A stretch of 64,000 nt of DNA from Lepidostoma basale (taxonomy: Eukaryota > Arthropoda > Insecta > Trichoptera > Lepidostomatidae), in contig JAHDVF020000215.1 in NCBI GenBank assembly GCA_022606425.2, positions 558,001 to 622,000 of the forward strand. Direction: 5' to 3'. Shown here one piece after another: positions 42,777 to 52,414 of this stretch; within the stretch, counting starts at the first letter, position 1, and the number at the start of each line of letters is the position of its first letter. A model generated the notes under the pieces. It was not told where the DNA came from, ran no database searches, and was given only the letters and a program-made list of their open reading frames with translations. The translations under genes and the position numbers were made by a program.

Positions 42777-43117
42777 TAAATTCACTATCCCGCGCTTGTT
42801 TCAGTTCGTATCTCCGTAATTACACGGGAGAATCCATTAAGCTTACGACAAAAGTTCTGTAGGCGGGAAATATTGCTTTCACTCCCAACACATTAGTGAT
42901 TTTGTAATGCAATAACGTGCCCACGTAATGTGGCCGTGTCTTCCTGCTTTTCAACACACGTACCTGGGTGAATCTATTACTTACGTTAACAATAATAATG
43001 ACACTCCAATTGTCCGGTAGATGAAAACATTTGGCGTAGACGGAGAATTAACAATAAATCTATAAAAAAAAATTACGATTATAGGTACCAACGTATTCGA
43101 TGCAAGCTCATTTTCAG
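42777..43117. other. Unassigned non-coding
   Basis: No supported feature. Confidence 0.45.
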
Positions 43118-43143
43118 CTAACCTAACCTAACCTAACCTAACC
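43118..43143. repeat. Telomere-type (CCTAA)n as LINE-T tail
   Basis: Five units ctaac ctaac ctaac ctaac ctaacc directly abut the LINE-T 3' end ccatcacgccgtttccccgg, in the place where other copies have (CTAA)n. Confidence 0.9.
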
Positions 43144-43190
43144 ATCACGCCGTTTCCCCGGAGGGATAGGCATAGAGGATGGATAGCCAC
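43144..43190 (-). mobile_element. Outer LINE-T copy, 3' part
   Basis: Reads WLSILYAYPSGETA stop on the minus strand. The same copy continues at 48283-48870. Everything between was inserted later. Confidence 0.88.
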
Positions 43191-43329
43191 ATTCTTCTTC
43201 TTCTTCTTCTTCTCGTCCACTCCTGGACAAAGGCCTCCTCCATTTGCTTCCACGTCATTCTGTCCTGTGCAGACTGCATCCAGGTTGTTCCGACGTGTCT
43301 GTTTAGATCATCCTTCCACTGTAGTTGCA
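43189..43329. repeat. 141-bp direct repeat, left copy
   Basis: Identical by eye to 48087-48227. It consists of the (TTC)7 tail and last ~115 bp of an RTE-like LINE fragment. It lies left of the telomeric/R1-clade block. Confidence 0.93.
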
Positions 43330-43358
43330 AACCTAACCTAACCTAACCTAACCTAACC
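43329..43358. repeat. Telomeric repeat (CCTAA)n, left of the R1-clade element
   Basis: Six units of CCTAA, joining the 141-bp repeat on one side and the element's poly(A) (seen as T16) on the other. Confidence 0.93.
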
Positions 43359-43542
43359 TTTTTTTTTTTTTTTTGTTGAGGAGGGGAAATCTTCAGAAAG
43401 ACAGCCACTGGTTTGCTTTTCCAGTGGTAGTGTGGGATTTTTACCCACTAAAACCCCTCCTCAGGGTCTGCCCCGCCGGGTTGGCCGTTAGGCACGCAGC
43501 TCAGCGATTGGGGCAGACCTGTGTAACCTTCTTTTTAAGGTT

Positions 43543-46533
43543 TTATCCCGCGTTGATGATTGCCGCTCTCTGCCGAATCCTCTCCTCCTCCTCCTTCTTG
43601 GAGAGTACGCCTCTGGCGAATTCCGACCACGCCGCCCAGCATTCCTTGGATCTAAGCATGGTTGAGAGCATGTTCTCGGGGCAGACATCTGCCACGCCGA
43701 GAACTAGTACCAGCCGGTCCCTCTCTTCGGACCACGCCCTGCAAGTGAAAACTGTGTGGGCGGCATCATCCTCGCCCTCCCCGCAGCTACGACACGCGGC
43801 AGATGTCTCCTTTCCTATTTTCCTCAGGTATGAGGCGAAACACCCATGCCCGGTCAACAACTGCGTCAGGTGGAAACTCAGCCCCCCGTGGGTCCTTTGC
43901 ACCCACGGTTTCAGGTTTCTGATGAGCCGATGTGTCCACCTGCCCTTCCCTGAGCCGTCCCACCTGCTCTGCCATGCAGCCAGAGTGGCTTCCTTGGCCA
44001 GTTCCGGGGCAACGCCGCCGTGGGTAGCTCTTCTCTCCAGAGCCAGCAGGTCGATCGGTGGAATCGCGGAGACTGCTAGAACAGCATCCTCGGAGACTGT
44101 GCTGTAGGCTGCAGCCACGCGCAGCGTGCTTCTGCGTTGCACCCTCGCCAGGTTGAGCCTGGCCTTCTCCATGCTCATGGCCTCCGCCCACACTGGCGAG
44201 CCGTAGAGCAGAATGGAGTGGACCACCTCGTTGTATAGCTTCCTGCGAGAGGTTTTCGGTCCTCCCACATTCGGCATCAGCCTGGCGAGATCTTCCGCCA
44301 CGCGAGCCGCCTTGGCTGCCGCGGCCTCCGTGTGTTGCATGAATCGCAGTTTGTCGTCGATCACCATGCCGAGGTATGTGATCGACCTGGAAAACTGTAC
44401 CACGTGATTCCCCACGCTGATGATAGGAGCAGGCAGTCCTCTTCTCCTCGTGAAGAAGACGGCCTCCGTATTCTGTGCTGCCAGCTCCAATCCAGCCTCG
44501 CCGAGCCACCGGTTGATCAGGCGCAGCGCCTCCTCGCAGTTAATTCGCAGCAGTTGCGACGACTTTGCGACGACAATTAGTGCCAAGTCGTCGGCGAATG
44601 CCACTGTTGTGGCCCCTTCTGGCAGCTTCAGACGAAGTACTCCGTCGTACATGATGTTCCAGAGCGAGGGGCCGAGAACCGACCCCTGGGGGATGCCCGC
44701 GGTGACAGATCTACTGAGGGGCTCGCCATCTCCGGTGTACATCAGCACCCGCTCGCTTAAGTAGCTCGCCACCAGCCTGCAGATGTACGACGGTGCCCCG
44801 ATCCCTGTCAGCGCCTCGAGGATTCGCCCCCAGTTGGCCGTGTTGAAGGCGTTTTTGATATCAAGAGCGACAAGCACGGCATGCCTGCTCGCCTTGACGC
44901 TCCCTCGCCACGCCTCTCGCACTGTTTCGACAATTTTCTGTGTTGCTTGTATCGTCGACCGCCCGGGTCGAAAGCCGTACTGGTGTGGTGACAGGCCGCT
45001 CTCGAGGTGGGGGGTGAGTCTCTGGAGCATGAGTGTCTCCAGAAGTTTTCCCATCCCAACGAGCATACATAGCGGCCTGTACGACGATGGTCCAGGTGGC
45101 CCCCTCTTGCCCTTGGAGATGAGGACTAGTCTCTGCCGCTTCCATGGAGCGGCAAACGTTCCAGCCTCAAGGCACCTGTTGAAGACCGCGAGAAGGAGCT
45201 GCGGGTCATCTCTGGCGACCATCTTGATCGCCGTGTTGGGGATGCAGTCCGGTCCCGGCGCCTTACCGGGCTTCAATCGCCCAGCTGCTGCCGCAAGCTC
45301 TCTCTCGGTGAACGGCTCCACGACGACCGGCGCCGCTTCCGTCTCCAGTGGATCAACCGAGGGCCGCAGTCGCGGTGGCGGCTGAGGAAACAGCTCCGCG
45401 ACAACCAGTTCCACGTTGGCCGGGTTATTGAGGAAAATGTCCTCCTCCACCGACCTCAGCTTCTTGCGGACCGCTCGGTAGGGCATTCCCCATGGGTCCG
45501 CTCCTATAGTCGAACACAGTTCCTCCCAGCACCTGGCTTTGCTCTTCTTTATGGCTTTGCTGAGCGCGTTTCTTGCCTCTTGATATGCGCCGCGGCGCTC
45601 AGGACACTGGGGGCGTCTCTGTGTCCTCCTATAGGCAGCCACGCTGGCCCTCCTTTGGGCCTCGATCTCCTCGCTCCACCAGTACACCTGGCGGCGAGCT
45701 GAGGGTCCTCTTCTCCGAGGCATTGAGGCATCGCACGCAAACCGTAGGAGATCGTTCAGGGCCTCCGCCACCTCCTCGACTCCCCGCCCGGCGTCGCTGA
45801 CAGCACTCAACACCTCGTCTCGTTTCATTGCAGCAGCCTCCAAGAGCGCTGGTGCATCCACTTTCCGCACAGCCCATCCCCGAGAGATGGCGTGCCGGTT
45901 TCCGGGTTCAGAGTGCGGCTGGACAGAAAATTCGATGTATAGGTGGTCGCTGTGGGAGTACGCCTCGATGACTTGCCATCTCTTCGCCCTCCCGAGCAGC
46001 GACTCACCCACGAAGGTTACGTCGATCGACGACTCGGCGCCCCTGCGCCGGAAGGTCGCCGAGCCGTCGTTCATCGAGTGGAGCCTCATCTCCGACATTA
46101 AGTTTGCAACCATGGCGCCTCTTCTATCTGTGGAGCTTGGACTCCACTCCGGCGCCTTGGCGTTGAAATCCCCGGCTACAACGACCGGCAGTCTGGCCTC
46201 GAGGACACTATCTCTGAGTCCCGCAAGATCCCTCGCAAAGTCTGCCAAGGGGGCGTTTGGCGAAAAGTAGCAGGAGTAAATTCTGACACCCCAGGCCTCC
46301 ACCCAAGTCCAGCATCCGCTGCCGTTGTCGTCCGCTCCCGTGATGCGTAGGTGGTGGGATGCCGCATAGATGGCCGCGCTGGCCTGGGAGTTCGCATACC
46401 AGCGACATGGTCTTGTCCCTCGGTACTGCTCCGAGACAACAACCAGATCAGCCCCGCGCTCAACCGCCACCCTCAGCATGAGATCTTGTGCGACTCTGCA
46501 GCCGTTTAAATTTATCTGGAGAATTTTTAACAT
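43543..46533 (-). CDS. ORF2: endonuclease - reverse transcriptase
   Basis: Makes the nick in the target and primes reverse transcription there. Domains: APE-type endonuclease, residues ~1-220 (LQINLN at 5-10, SEQY around 34-37, VVVAGDFNAKAPEW ~117, SSIDVTFV ~168, YSHSDHLYIEF ~190); RT ~400-720 with PGKAPGPD (~421), AGIPQGSVLGP, and catalytic FADD at 646-649; then a C-terminal zinc knuckle of pattern CX2CX8HX4C at ~912-929. 996 residues is a usual R1-clade size. The ATG at 46533 overlaps the ORF1 stop (ATGTTAA, 7 nt), suggesting coupled translation. No internal stops. In such elements the endonuclease sets the target; here the target is TTAGG repeats. Confidence 0.95.
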   Translation of the reverse strand: MLKILQINLNGCRVAQDLMLRVAVERGADLVVVSEQYRGTRPCRWYANSQASAAIYAASHHLRITGADDNGSGCWTWVEAWGVRIYSCYFSPNAPLADFARDLAGLRDSVLEARLPVVVAGDFNAKAPEWSPSSTDRRGAMVANLMSEMRLHSMNDGSATFRRRGAESSIDVTFVGESLLGRAKRWQVIEAYSHSDHLYIEFSVQPHSEPGNRHAISRGWAVRKVDAPALLEAAAMKRDEVLSAVSDAGRGVEEVAEALNDLLRFACDASMPRRRGPSARRQVYWWSEEIEAQRRASVAAYRRTQRRPQCPERRGAYQEARNALSKAIKKSKARCWEELCSTIGADPWGMPYRAVRKKLRSVEEDIFLNNPANVELVVAELFPQPPPRLRPSVDPLETEAAPVVVEPFTERELAAAAGRLKPGKAPGPDCIPNTAIKMVARDDPQLLLAVFNRCLEAGTFAAPWKRQRLVLISKGKRGPPGPSSYRPLCMLVGMGKLLETLMLQRLTPHLESGLSPHQYGFRPGRSTIQATQKIVETVREAWRGSVKASRHAVLVALDIKNAFNTANWGRILEALTGIGAPSYICRLVASYLSERVLMYTGDGEPLSRSVTAGIPQGSVLGPSLWNIMYDGVLRLKLPEGATTVAFADDLALIVVAKSSQLLRINCEEALRLINRWLGEAGLELAAQNTEAVFFTRRRGLPAPIISVGNHVVQFSRSITYLGMVIDDKLRFMQHTEAAAAKAARVAEDLARLMPNVGGPKTSRRKLYNEVVHSILLYGSPVWAEAMSMEKARLNLARVQRRSTLRVAAAYSTVSEDAVLAVSAIPPIDLLALERRATHGGVAPELAKEATLAAWQSRWDGSGKGRWTHRLIRNLKPWVQRTHGGLSFHLTQLLTGHGCFASYLRKIGKETSAACRSCGEGEDDAAHTVFTCRAWSEERDRLVLVLGVADVCPENMLSTMLRSKECWAAWSEFARGVLSKKEEEERIRQRAAIINAG

Positions 46534-47759
46534 TTTTTTTGTGTCTCCCTCTCTTGGTGCCTAAACACTGGGCAAGCTCTAGTGCCCGCTTGGTGTGCGA
46601 TGTCGCCTCTTTCCGTGCCCTCGCAGGTAACGCACTTGGGTGTATTGTCGCAGGCCCGCACTATGTGACCTCCTTGGCCACATCGCCGGCATACGCCGCT
46701 CCTGTCCGTGCCCTTGCAGTCGCCAGCTCGGTGACCCACTCCAAAGCATCGGAAACACCTGCTTGCGTTCGCGCGGACTCGCACCCTGCAGTTCACCCAA
46801 CCGATCTTCAGTTTTTTCCTGACCAACTGTCGAGCGTGAACTGTTGGGAGGGAAACAATTGCCAGTTGTGTTCCTCTATCGCCGGGTTTCAAGTACTTAA
46901 CGCTGATGTCTTCTGCCTTTATTGGCTCGCACTCTCTGCGGATGGCTGCGATCACGTCCTCCTCGTCCTCTCCCTCGTCTATGTCGAGGATCGTTACCAC
47001 CGCTGTAGGGACCATCTTTCTTACTCTGGCTCTGTCCCCCAGCTTGGTGCTCACAATCCCGACAAGCTCAGTTGGCTCGTTAGAGCCTCGCTCCAGCTCG
47101 ATGAGGGCCTCTCCTTTCCTCGTCTTCCTTATGGCCGCAATCCTGTATCCGTGGTTCTCCGGTTGGACCTCTTTGCGTAGCTTGCGCAGTACCTCGGCGT
47201 AGGACAGGTCTTGGTGGGTCACAACTATTGCGTCGCGCCTGTGACTCAGCTTGGGAACTCTCAGCCCTCCGGCCGCCCCGGACGTATCACGCTCACGCTG
47301 CCTCTGTGCAGTCCGCTTCTTTGGTGGTCGCCTCTTGACGACCTCCACCCAGGATTCTTGAGGTGTTGCGGCTGTTATTGCTGATGGCGTTGTTGCCTTT
47401 TGGCTCCGCCTCCTCTCTACACTGGGTTCCTTCGGTCCCGTGGTCTCGCTCCTTCCCTCGTTTAGGTCGGGCGGTTTTTGGGAGCCTTCGAGCATCCAAG
47501 CCTTCCTAAAGATACCCAGCAGGTCGTGGACTAGCGCGAGTCCGTCCTTAATGCGTTTGTGGGTATTTCTCTGTCCCAACGCGAACTCGCAGACCTCCGC
47601 GAATCGTCCCTCAAGCTGAGAGAAAACATATTCAGCACCCCTGTGAGCGCCCTCGCGCGTATGGGTTGACGAAGTTTGTTTCTCCGAAACCACTTCCGAT
47701 TCCAATCTTCCTCTGGTTATTAATTTTTTGTTTGTTTTGTTTTCCATAATTGATCCCAC
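46527..47759 (-). CDS. ORF1: gag-like protein with three zinc knuckles
   Basis: The nucleocapsid-like partner of ORF2, expected to bind element RNA and, in telomere-specific relatives, to direct it to telomeres. Basic, Thr/Lys-rich N-terminus; conserved gag core around residues 190-320 (DLSYAEVLRKLRKEV, VSVKYLKPGDRG-like segment); CCHC knuckles at ~334-347 (CFRCFGVGHRAGDC), ~355-368 (CRRCGQGGHIVRAC) and a longer-spaced third at ~376-396. This triple-knuckle order is typical of the R1 clade. Ends KKC. Start: the ATG at 47759 is the first after the 5' UTR; an internal ATG at residue 5 is an alternative. Confidence 0.93.
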   Translation of the reverse strand: MGSIMENKTNKKLITRGRLESEVVSEKQTSSTHTREGAHRGAEYVFSQLEGRFAEVCEFALGQRNTHKRIKDGLALVHDLLGIFRKAWMLEGSQKPPDLNEGRSETTGPKEPSVERRRSQKATTPSAITAATPQESWVEVVKRRPPKKRTAQRQRERDTSGAAGGLRVPKLSHRRDAIVVTHQDLSYAEVLRKLRKEVQPENHGYRIAAIRKTRKGEALIELERGSNEPTELVGIVSTKLGDRARVRKMVPTAVVTILDIDEGEDEEDVIAAIRRECEPIKAEDISVKYLKPGDRGTQLAIVSLPTVHARQLVRKKLKIGWVNCRVRVRANASRCFRCFGVGHRAGDCKGTDRSGVCRRCGQGGHIVRACDNTPKCVTCEGTERGDIAHQAGTRACPVFRHQERETQKKC

Positions 47760-48050
47760 GATTTGCTAGGGAATAAAAAGTCCGTCCGACCAGAGCCCCG
47801 CATGGCCGGATAAGCCTATATACATTGGGGATTGGCTGGTCCCCCAATGGGATCGTTTTCGGCTGCTTATTTTACGTCTAGCAACCATTCATCCCTCGGC
47901 ACGATGCCTCACGCGTTAGCTTAAAGACGTGTATGGTTTTGGTCCGCCTCGGGTGTTTCTAATGTCCCCGATACCGCGCACGAGGGCGAGGCATTCCCCA
48001 ATCCGCCACCCGGGGAGGCGCCCGATGGGGGTCCAGTAACCCCGCACGGG

Positions 48051-48088
48051 AACCTAACCTAACCTAACCTAACCTAACCTAACCTAAC
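48051..48088. repeat. Telomeric repeat (CCTAA)n, right of the R1-clade element
   Basis: 38 bp of uninterrupted AACCT units between the element's 5' end and the right copy of the 141-bp repeat, sharing aac with it. Confidence 0.93.
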
Positions 48089-48227
48089 ATTCTTCTTCTT
48101 CTTCTTCTTCTCGTCCACTCCTGGACAAAGGCCTCCTCCATTTGCTTCCACGTCATTCTGTCCTGTGCAGACTGCATCCAGGTTGTTCCGACGTGTCTGT
48201 TTAGATCATCCTTCCACTGTAGTTGCA
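48087..48227. repeat. 141-bp direct repeat, right copy
   Basis: Same as 43189-43329, and continuous with the rest of the RTE-like fragment (to 48282). No differences seen. Confidence 0.93.
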
Positions 48228-48282
48228 GTCGCCCTGCACTTCTCTTCGCCGTCCACGGTCTCCAAGTCAGCAGTCTTTTTGT
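48089..48282 (-). pseudogene. RTE-like LINE C-terminal fragment with (TTC)n tail
   Basis: Minus strand reads TKRLLTWRPWTAKRSAGRLQ, LQWKDDLNRHVGTTWMQSAQ and MEEAFVQEWT, the standard RTE-type end. Flanked by ccacattcttct at 43187-43198 and 48283-48294, i.e. a 12-bp TSD in the outer LINE-T. Confidence 0.85.
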
Positions 48283-48870
48283 CCACATTCTTCTATCCGG
48301 GCATAATTCTCGCGCATCTTCCACATTCACACATCGTAACATGCACGCTCTTCGATTGTTCCTACTTCGAACATGGCCGCCTTTCAGTAATTGATTAATT
48401 TGGTCATGCCATGTCTTTCTTGGCCTTCCTCCACTTCTTTTCCCATTCACACTACTCGTATATTTATTTTTAACCATTCTTTCCTCATCCATTCGTTCCA
48501 TATGTCCAAACCATCTTAGTGACCCTTTCTTAATTTTATTTATCACGCATTCATCTGCCTTACATTCCTTTATAACTTCATCATTATATATTCTATCATA
48601 CATTGTTTTACCGCATATTTTTCTTAAGGACCTCATTTCTACGGCATTTATCCTACTTTTATCCTTCTTCTGCCAACTCCAAGCTTCACTTATACATAAG
48701 GGTCGGGACTAGAACTCCATTGTGCACTGCCATATTTGCTTCAGTCGATATATTTCTATTTGCGGTAATGACTTTGAGTGCACCATTTATTTTGTTCCCA
48801 GCTCCAAACCCTCCTTCCGATATCTTTCTCCATTCTTACATCTATTGTAAACATGCTTTCCAGATAAACA
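48283..48870 (-). pseudogene. Outer LINE-T copy, 5' part, subfamily B
   Basis: Minus strand: SLRKICGKTMYDRIYNDEVI, ERMDEERMVKNKYTSSVNGK, RSGGRPRKTWHDQINQLLKG, up to the break DRRMW. Frame intact from 48636, giving one of the best B copies. Upstream RT-thumb remnants run to ~48870. Confidence 0.88.
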
Positions 48871-48894
48871 AATTATGTTCAAATGAATATTATA

Positions 48895-49010
48895 AATAAT
48901 AATTTATTGTTTTGACCGAAACGCTATGATACTTCAACTTTATTAAATGTTTTCATTTTGTAACACTTTTGTGACAGCTGTTTCGCCAACCCATGTTGTA
49001 TGATATCATG
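48895..49010 (-). repeat. F2 repeat, truncated
   Basis: Contains ttattgttttgaccgaaacg (F2 3' part) and GAAACAGCTGTC (48973-48984). The CUGANGA strand is lost. Confidence 0.7.
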
Positions 49011-49454
49011 TTTGCTTTCGCCGTTCATTTAATTTATATGAAAATCCTAAATAGTCAATAAAGTATACGCCGTTCCCTCTTATATTGCGGTACTTAAAAT
49101 ATAAATTAAAAAACATTGTATTGTATCCTGAAAAAGGTATTCTATTTTACAATGTGTGAACCGAAAGTTTATACTACTGAATCATTCCAAAGTTTTTTTA
49201 TTTTATTTTAAGTTGTAGCGTGTGAGAAAATGAATGGGAAAAGTTGTTTCATTTTAGTTTTTTATTTGATATCCTTACATTGTCTGTGCTTTAATTAAGA
49301 TCTGAACGCTGTAATGAGAAATACTGACTTACTGAATACTTCAATTTCAATGTCGTATGTACCTACGTTTATCTTGCATTGAAAAAAAAAATTCGGTAGG
49401 TTTTTTTAAACATATTTTGGAGAATGATATATTTCGTCTTACTGTGGCAATAAT

Positions 49455-49760
49455 TAACTAACCAACCATCACGCCGTCTCCCCGAAGAGGTAGCCAGAAA
49501 TAATAGATTGCAACACTGTTAACCCTCAACATTCATACATGTTATGCACGCACGTCGAGTTTTCCGATTCTCACGTGGCCGACATTCAATTGATTGATTT
49601 GATGGTCCCATGTTTTCCTAAATCTTTCTCTATTTCTTGATCCGTTTACACCGTTAATGTATTCTTTATTTTTTATTAGATTTTCTTTATCCATTACGTT
49701 TATGTGTCCTCCATCTTAATGGCCATTTCATTTTATGCATTTATTGTACATTTTATTTTT
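49455..49760 (-). mobile_element. LINE-T 3' fragment, degenerate
   Basis: ccatcacgccgtctccccga at the 3' end, then gattctcacgtggccgacat. Several deletions. Confidence 0.75.
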
Positions 49761-49784
49761 ATTTAAATTCTTCTTATTTTTGTC

Positions 49785-50235
49785 CTGTCACACCTCCGTG
49801 GTGCATAGGGCCTCAAGGAACCTTCTCCACCCGACTCTATCGCATGCCTGATGCCTTACATCATCCCAAGTGAGGCCTGCCGCTTTAACCTCGTCCTGCA
49901 GAGCTCTTCTCCAGGTGGCTTTAAGTCTGCCTCGCTTCCTCTTTCAGTGCGCCCTGAGCGATGCAGGCTGGGTTCCGTCTCAGAGTGTGACCGATCCACT
50001 GCCATTTGCGTCTAGCGACTTGTTCTCTCATAGGCTTTTCGCTTGCCATTGTCCAGAGAACGGCATTTGACACTGTTTGGGCCAATAAATCTTGAATATT
50101 GAGCGAAGGCACCTATTTATAAACACCTGGAATTTTCCAATAACGTCCGCGGTAGATTTACAAGTCTCACATCCGTACAGCAGTACGCTTTTAACGCTCC
50201 TGTTGAATATTTGGAGCTTGAGCTTTCTCGAAATG
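49785..50235 (-). pseudogene. LINE-P C-terminal fragment
   Basis: Minus strand: SEKPMREQVARRKWQWIGHT, LRRNPACIAQGALKEEARQT, then TWRRALQDEVKAAGLTWDDV and RFLEALCTTEVRQDK, an RTE-like LINE end with an AAGAA tail. Repeated at 51025-51210. Confidence 0.75.
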
Positions 50236-51020
50236 ATACTTGAACGAATTTTATTATATATTTTTAATTACTTTCTAAAAAAGATAAAATGGGCATCACC
50301 GAAGGTTGGTTTTGCGTGACAGAGTGGATATACATATTTGGGATCCGATTTTCTGACATACGTTTATGTTATGTATATACGCATACGTATCTGTTAACGT
50401 ATTTGTGTTTATCCAATTTTATACATTGTGAGTAAAAATATGAATATTAAAAAAAATGTGACGTATTCGTATTGTATTCCCTGGAGAAGGGTGCGCCGAA
50501 CGCCACCACGTCATATTTCAATTTTCAATATCCGGACTTGCCATTCGCTTTTGTCATTTCCTTTTCACTGTGACAATGCGGAAGGAAGTACTCGCACGTA
50601 ACTAACTCGGGCAGCTTAATTAGTTTTTTTTTATCCTGTAAAGTCAATACTATAATATGTTCACGGTATGTGCATGCACTCTGACGCGTTTGGGTCAATA
50701 GTATTATGTAAATGAATGGAATTTATATTGTTTGATCACACACGTGATATTGTCAACGAACCGCTGTGAAATATATTATGCAACGCTTTATGTGTGACCC
50801 ATATCTAATACAGCACAAAGTAAATTACTCGTATTTTATGTGGCGATTTACTATGGAACACATACCGCAATTTATTTAAAATGATATTAAATTTCTAACT
50901 CACATTAATTTTTTTTTTATGAATTATTTCGTGGTATTTTCAAAACCCCTGCTTTTCTGTCTCAAAACTAAAATTTATATACTTATTCATTTCTCTCTCC
51001 ATTTATTATCTGTGTAGTAA
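50236..51020. other. Unassigned non-coding
   Basis: No supported feature in ~780 bp. Confidence 0.5.
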
Positions 51021-51024
51021 ACAT

Positions 51025-51210
51025 TCTTCTTCTTTTTGTCCTGTCACACCTCCGTGGTGCATAGAGCCTCAAGGAACCTTCTCCACCCGACTCTATCGCA
51101 TGCCTGATGCCTAACATCATCCCAAGTGAGGCCTGCCGCCTTGACCTCGTCCTGCAGGGTTCTTCTCCAGGTGGCTCTAGGTCTGCCTCGCTTTCTCTTT
51201 CCCCCCATAG
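51025..51210 (-). pseudogene. LINE-P 3' fragment
   Basis: Nearly identical to the first part of the copy at 49790-49945 (cctgtcacacctccgtggtg, cccaagtgaggcctgccg), so both are recent. Confidence 0.8.
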
Positions 51211-51489
51211 GGGATCATTATATCGTAGTAATTCATATTTAACTTTCGAAAACTTAAATTTGAATGTAATGTTTACTTTTCGTAATATGTTATTTGTTCG
51301 ATTGTTTAGTTTAGTTAGTTTTAAGTAATTTTATGTATAATTTTTCACAAACTACAATAAATATATATTTACTGATTATAATAATGTTTAAAAGAACTCA
51401 CGTCATCAATAGTGTCAGGCAAATAACTCATGTCATAAATATTGGGGTATCAATAATGAGAGTCCTCTCACGATACTCCCATAAAATAG

Positions 51490-51672
51490 ATATATAAGGA
51501 AGACATGACATGACCAAATTAATCAATTACTGAAAGGCGTCCGTGTTCGAAGAAGGGACAATTGAAAAGCGTTCGTATCATGGTGTGTGAATGTAGAAGA
51601 AGCGCGAGAGTTATGTCAGGATATAACAATATGGCGATCCATCATCTCTGCGCACCCCTTCGAAAAAACTAA
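51490..51672 (+). mobile_element. LINE-T scrap, subfamily B
   Basis: aggaagacatgacatgacca ... gtgaatgtagaagaagcgcg ... cgcacccctt. Lacks the final end and tail. Confidence 0.72.
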
Positions 51673-51734
51673 AATACGTTGTGTAAATACACAACCATAC
51701 TTCAATTGTTTATTGTACAATTTAGATAGAGTTT

Positions 51735-52035
51735 AAAGTCTTCATCCACTGCTGGGCGTAAGCCTCTTCACCCCTAAGCCATCCATCTCGGTCTCTCGCC
51801 TGTGTTCTCCAGGCCCTTCCCGCTGTCCGCACAATATATTTCGCCCACATGGTAGGCTGTCTCCCGACACTTCGGCCTAACCTTTACCTCCATTCAGTAA
51901 CCCTCTGGCTCCATCTTCCATCATCCCGTCGGCACACATGCCCAGCCCATTGCCACTTAATCCTTGCAATGCGTCTCCCTATGTCGGTGACCCTGGTGCA
52001 TCTTCTAATCTTTACGTTGGATATATGGTCTCAAA
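51735..52035 (-). pseudogene. RTE-type LINE 3' fragment
   Basis: cttcatccactgctgggcgt, cttaatccttgcaatgcgtc and the VTDIGRRIARI-like reading on the minus strand identify an RTE-type end of the group at 23766. Confidence 0.65.
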
Positions 52036-52099
52036 GCAACAGATACTCAACATGCAACTTTAATTTTGTGCATAAAAGAAAATGAAATAATAATATTCC

Positions 52100-52350
52100 T
52101 ACATCCAATCTTAATAGATGACGCTAGTGTAGATTGAACTTAAAAAAGGTGAAGTGTGTCCCAACATTGTAGCATATATACATCTTCCAAAAATTTGTCA
52201 GACGTGGTGGTCGTAAGAAGGACGGAATTGGGAATGTTGTATTACATAAACCAATGACAGGTCATAATTCCTGTAAACGCCTCGACCACCATATTCTGTT
52301 TCCATTTTTAATCTTCGTCTCTATTGAGATACAATTAATCCTTAAAAATG
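52100..52350 (-). repeat. Family-G repeat
   Basis: agatgacgctagtgtagatt ... gtcagacgtggtggtcgtaa ... accaatgacaggtcataatt ... tcttcgtctctattgagata. Confidence 0.8.
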
Positions 52351-52414
52351 ATAACACGCAATGGGTAAAATCCAGTATTCGTCTACAAGCATTTGTATAC
52401 ATTCAAAATAATAT

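Larger units (their letters stand above)
43359..48050 (-). mobile_element. Intact TRAS/SART-type R1-clade retrotransposon in telomeric repeats
   Basis: A 4692-bp element on the minus strand: 5' junction within TTAGGTT at 48050, ~290-nt 5' UTR, ORF1 (410 aa), ORF2 (996 aa), ~165-nt 3' UTR and A16 (43359-43374). Telomeric repeats on both sides with the TTAGG strand sense. It is much richer in GC than its surroundings. Both ORFs are open, so it is young and possibly active. It is shorter than the well-known TRAS1 and SART1. The subfamily cannot be fixed without a tree. Confidence 0.93.

Noticed and set aside
42497..42862. 121-residue frame
   Set aside because: Translation through minisatellite units; unit length is not kept in frame.
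43373..44107. 244-residue plus-strand open frame
   Set aside because: Antisense shadow of the GC-rich R1-clade ORF2; the minus frame carries all recognised motifs.
44783..45385. 200-residue plus-strand open frame
   Set aside because: Also an ORF2 shadow, without domain features.
46488..47180. 230-residue plus-strand open frame
   Set aside because: Shadow of ORF1, whose minus frame has three zinc knuckles.
43118..48088. Window as a true chromosome end
   Set aside because: Telomeric repeats are short, internal and continued by ordinary repeat DNA on both sides.
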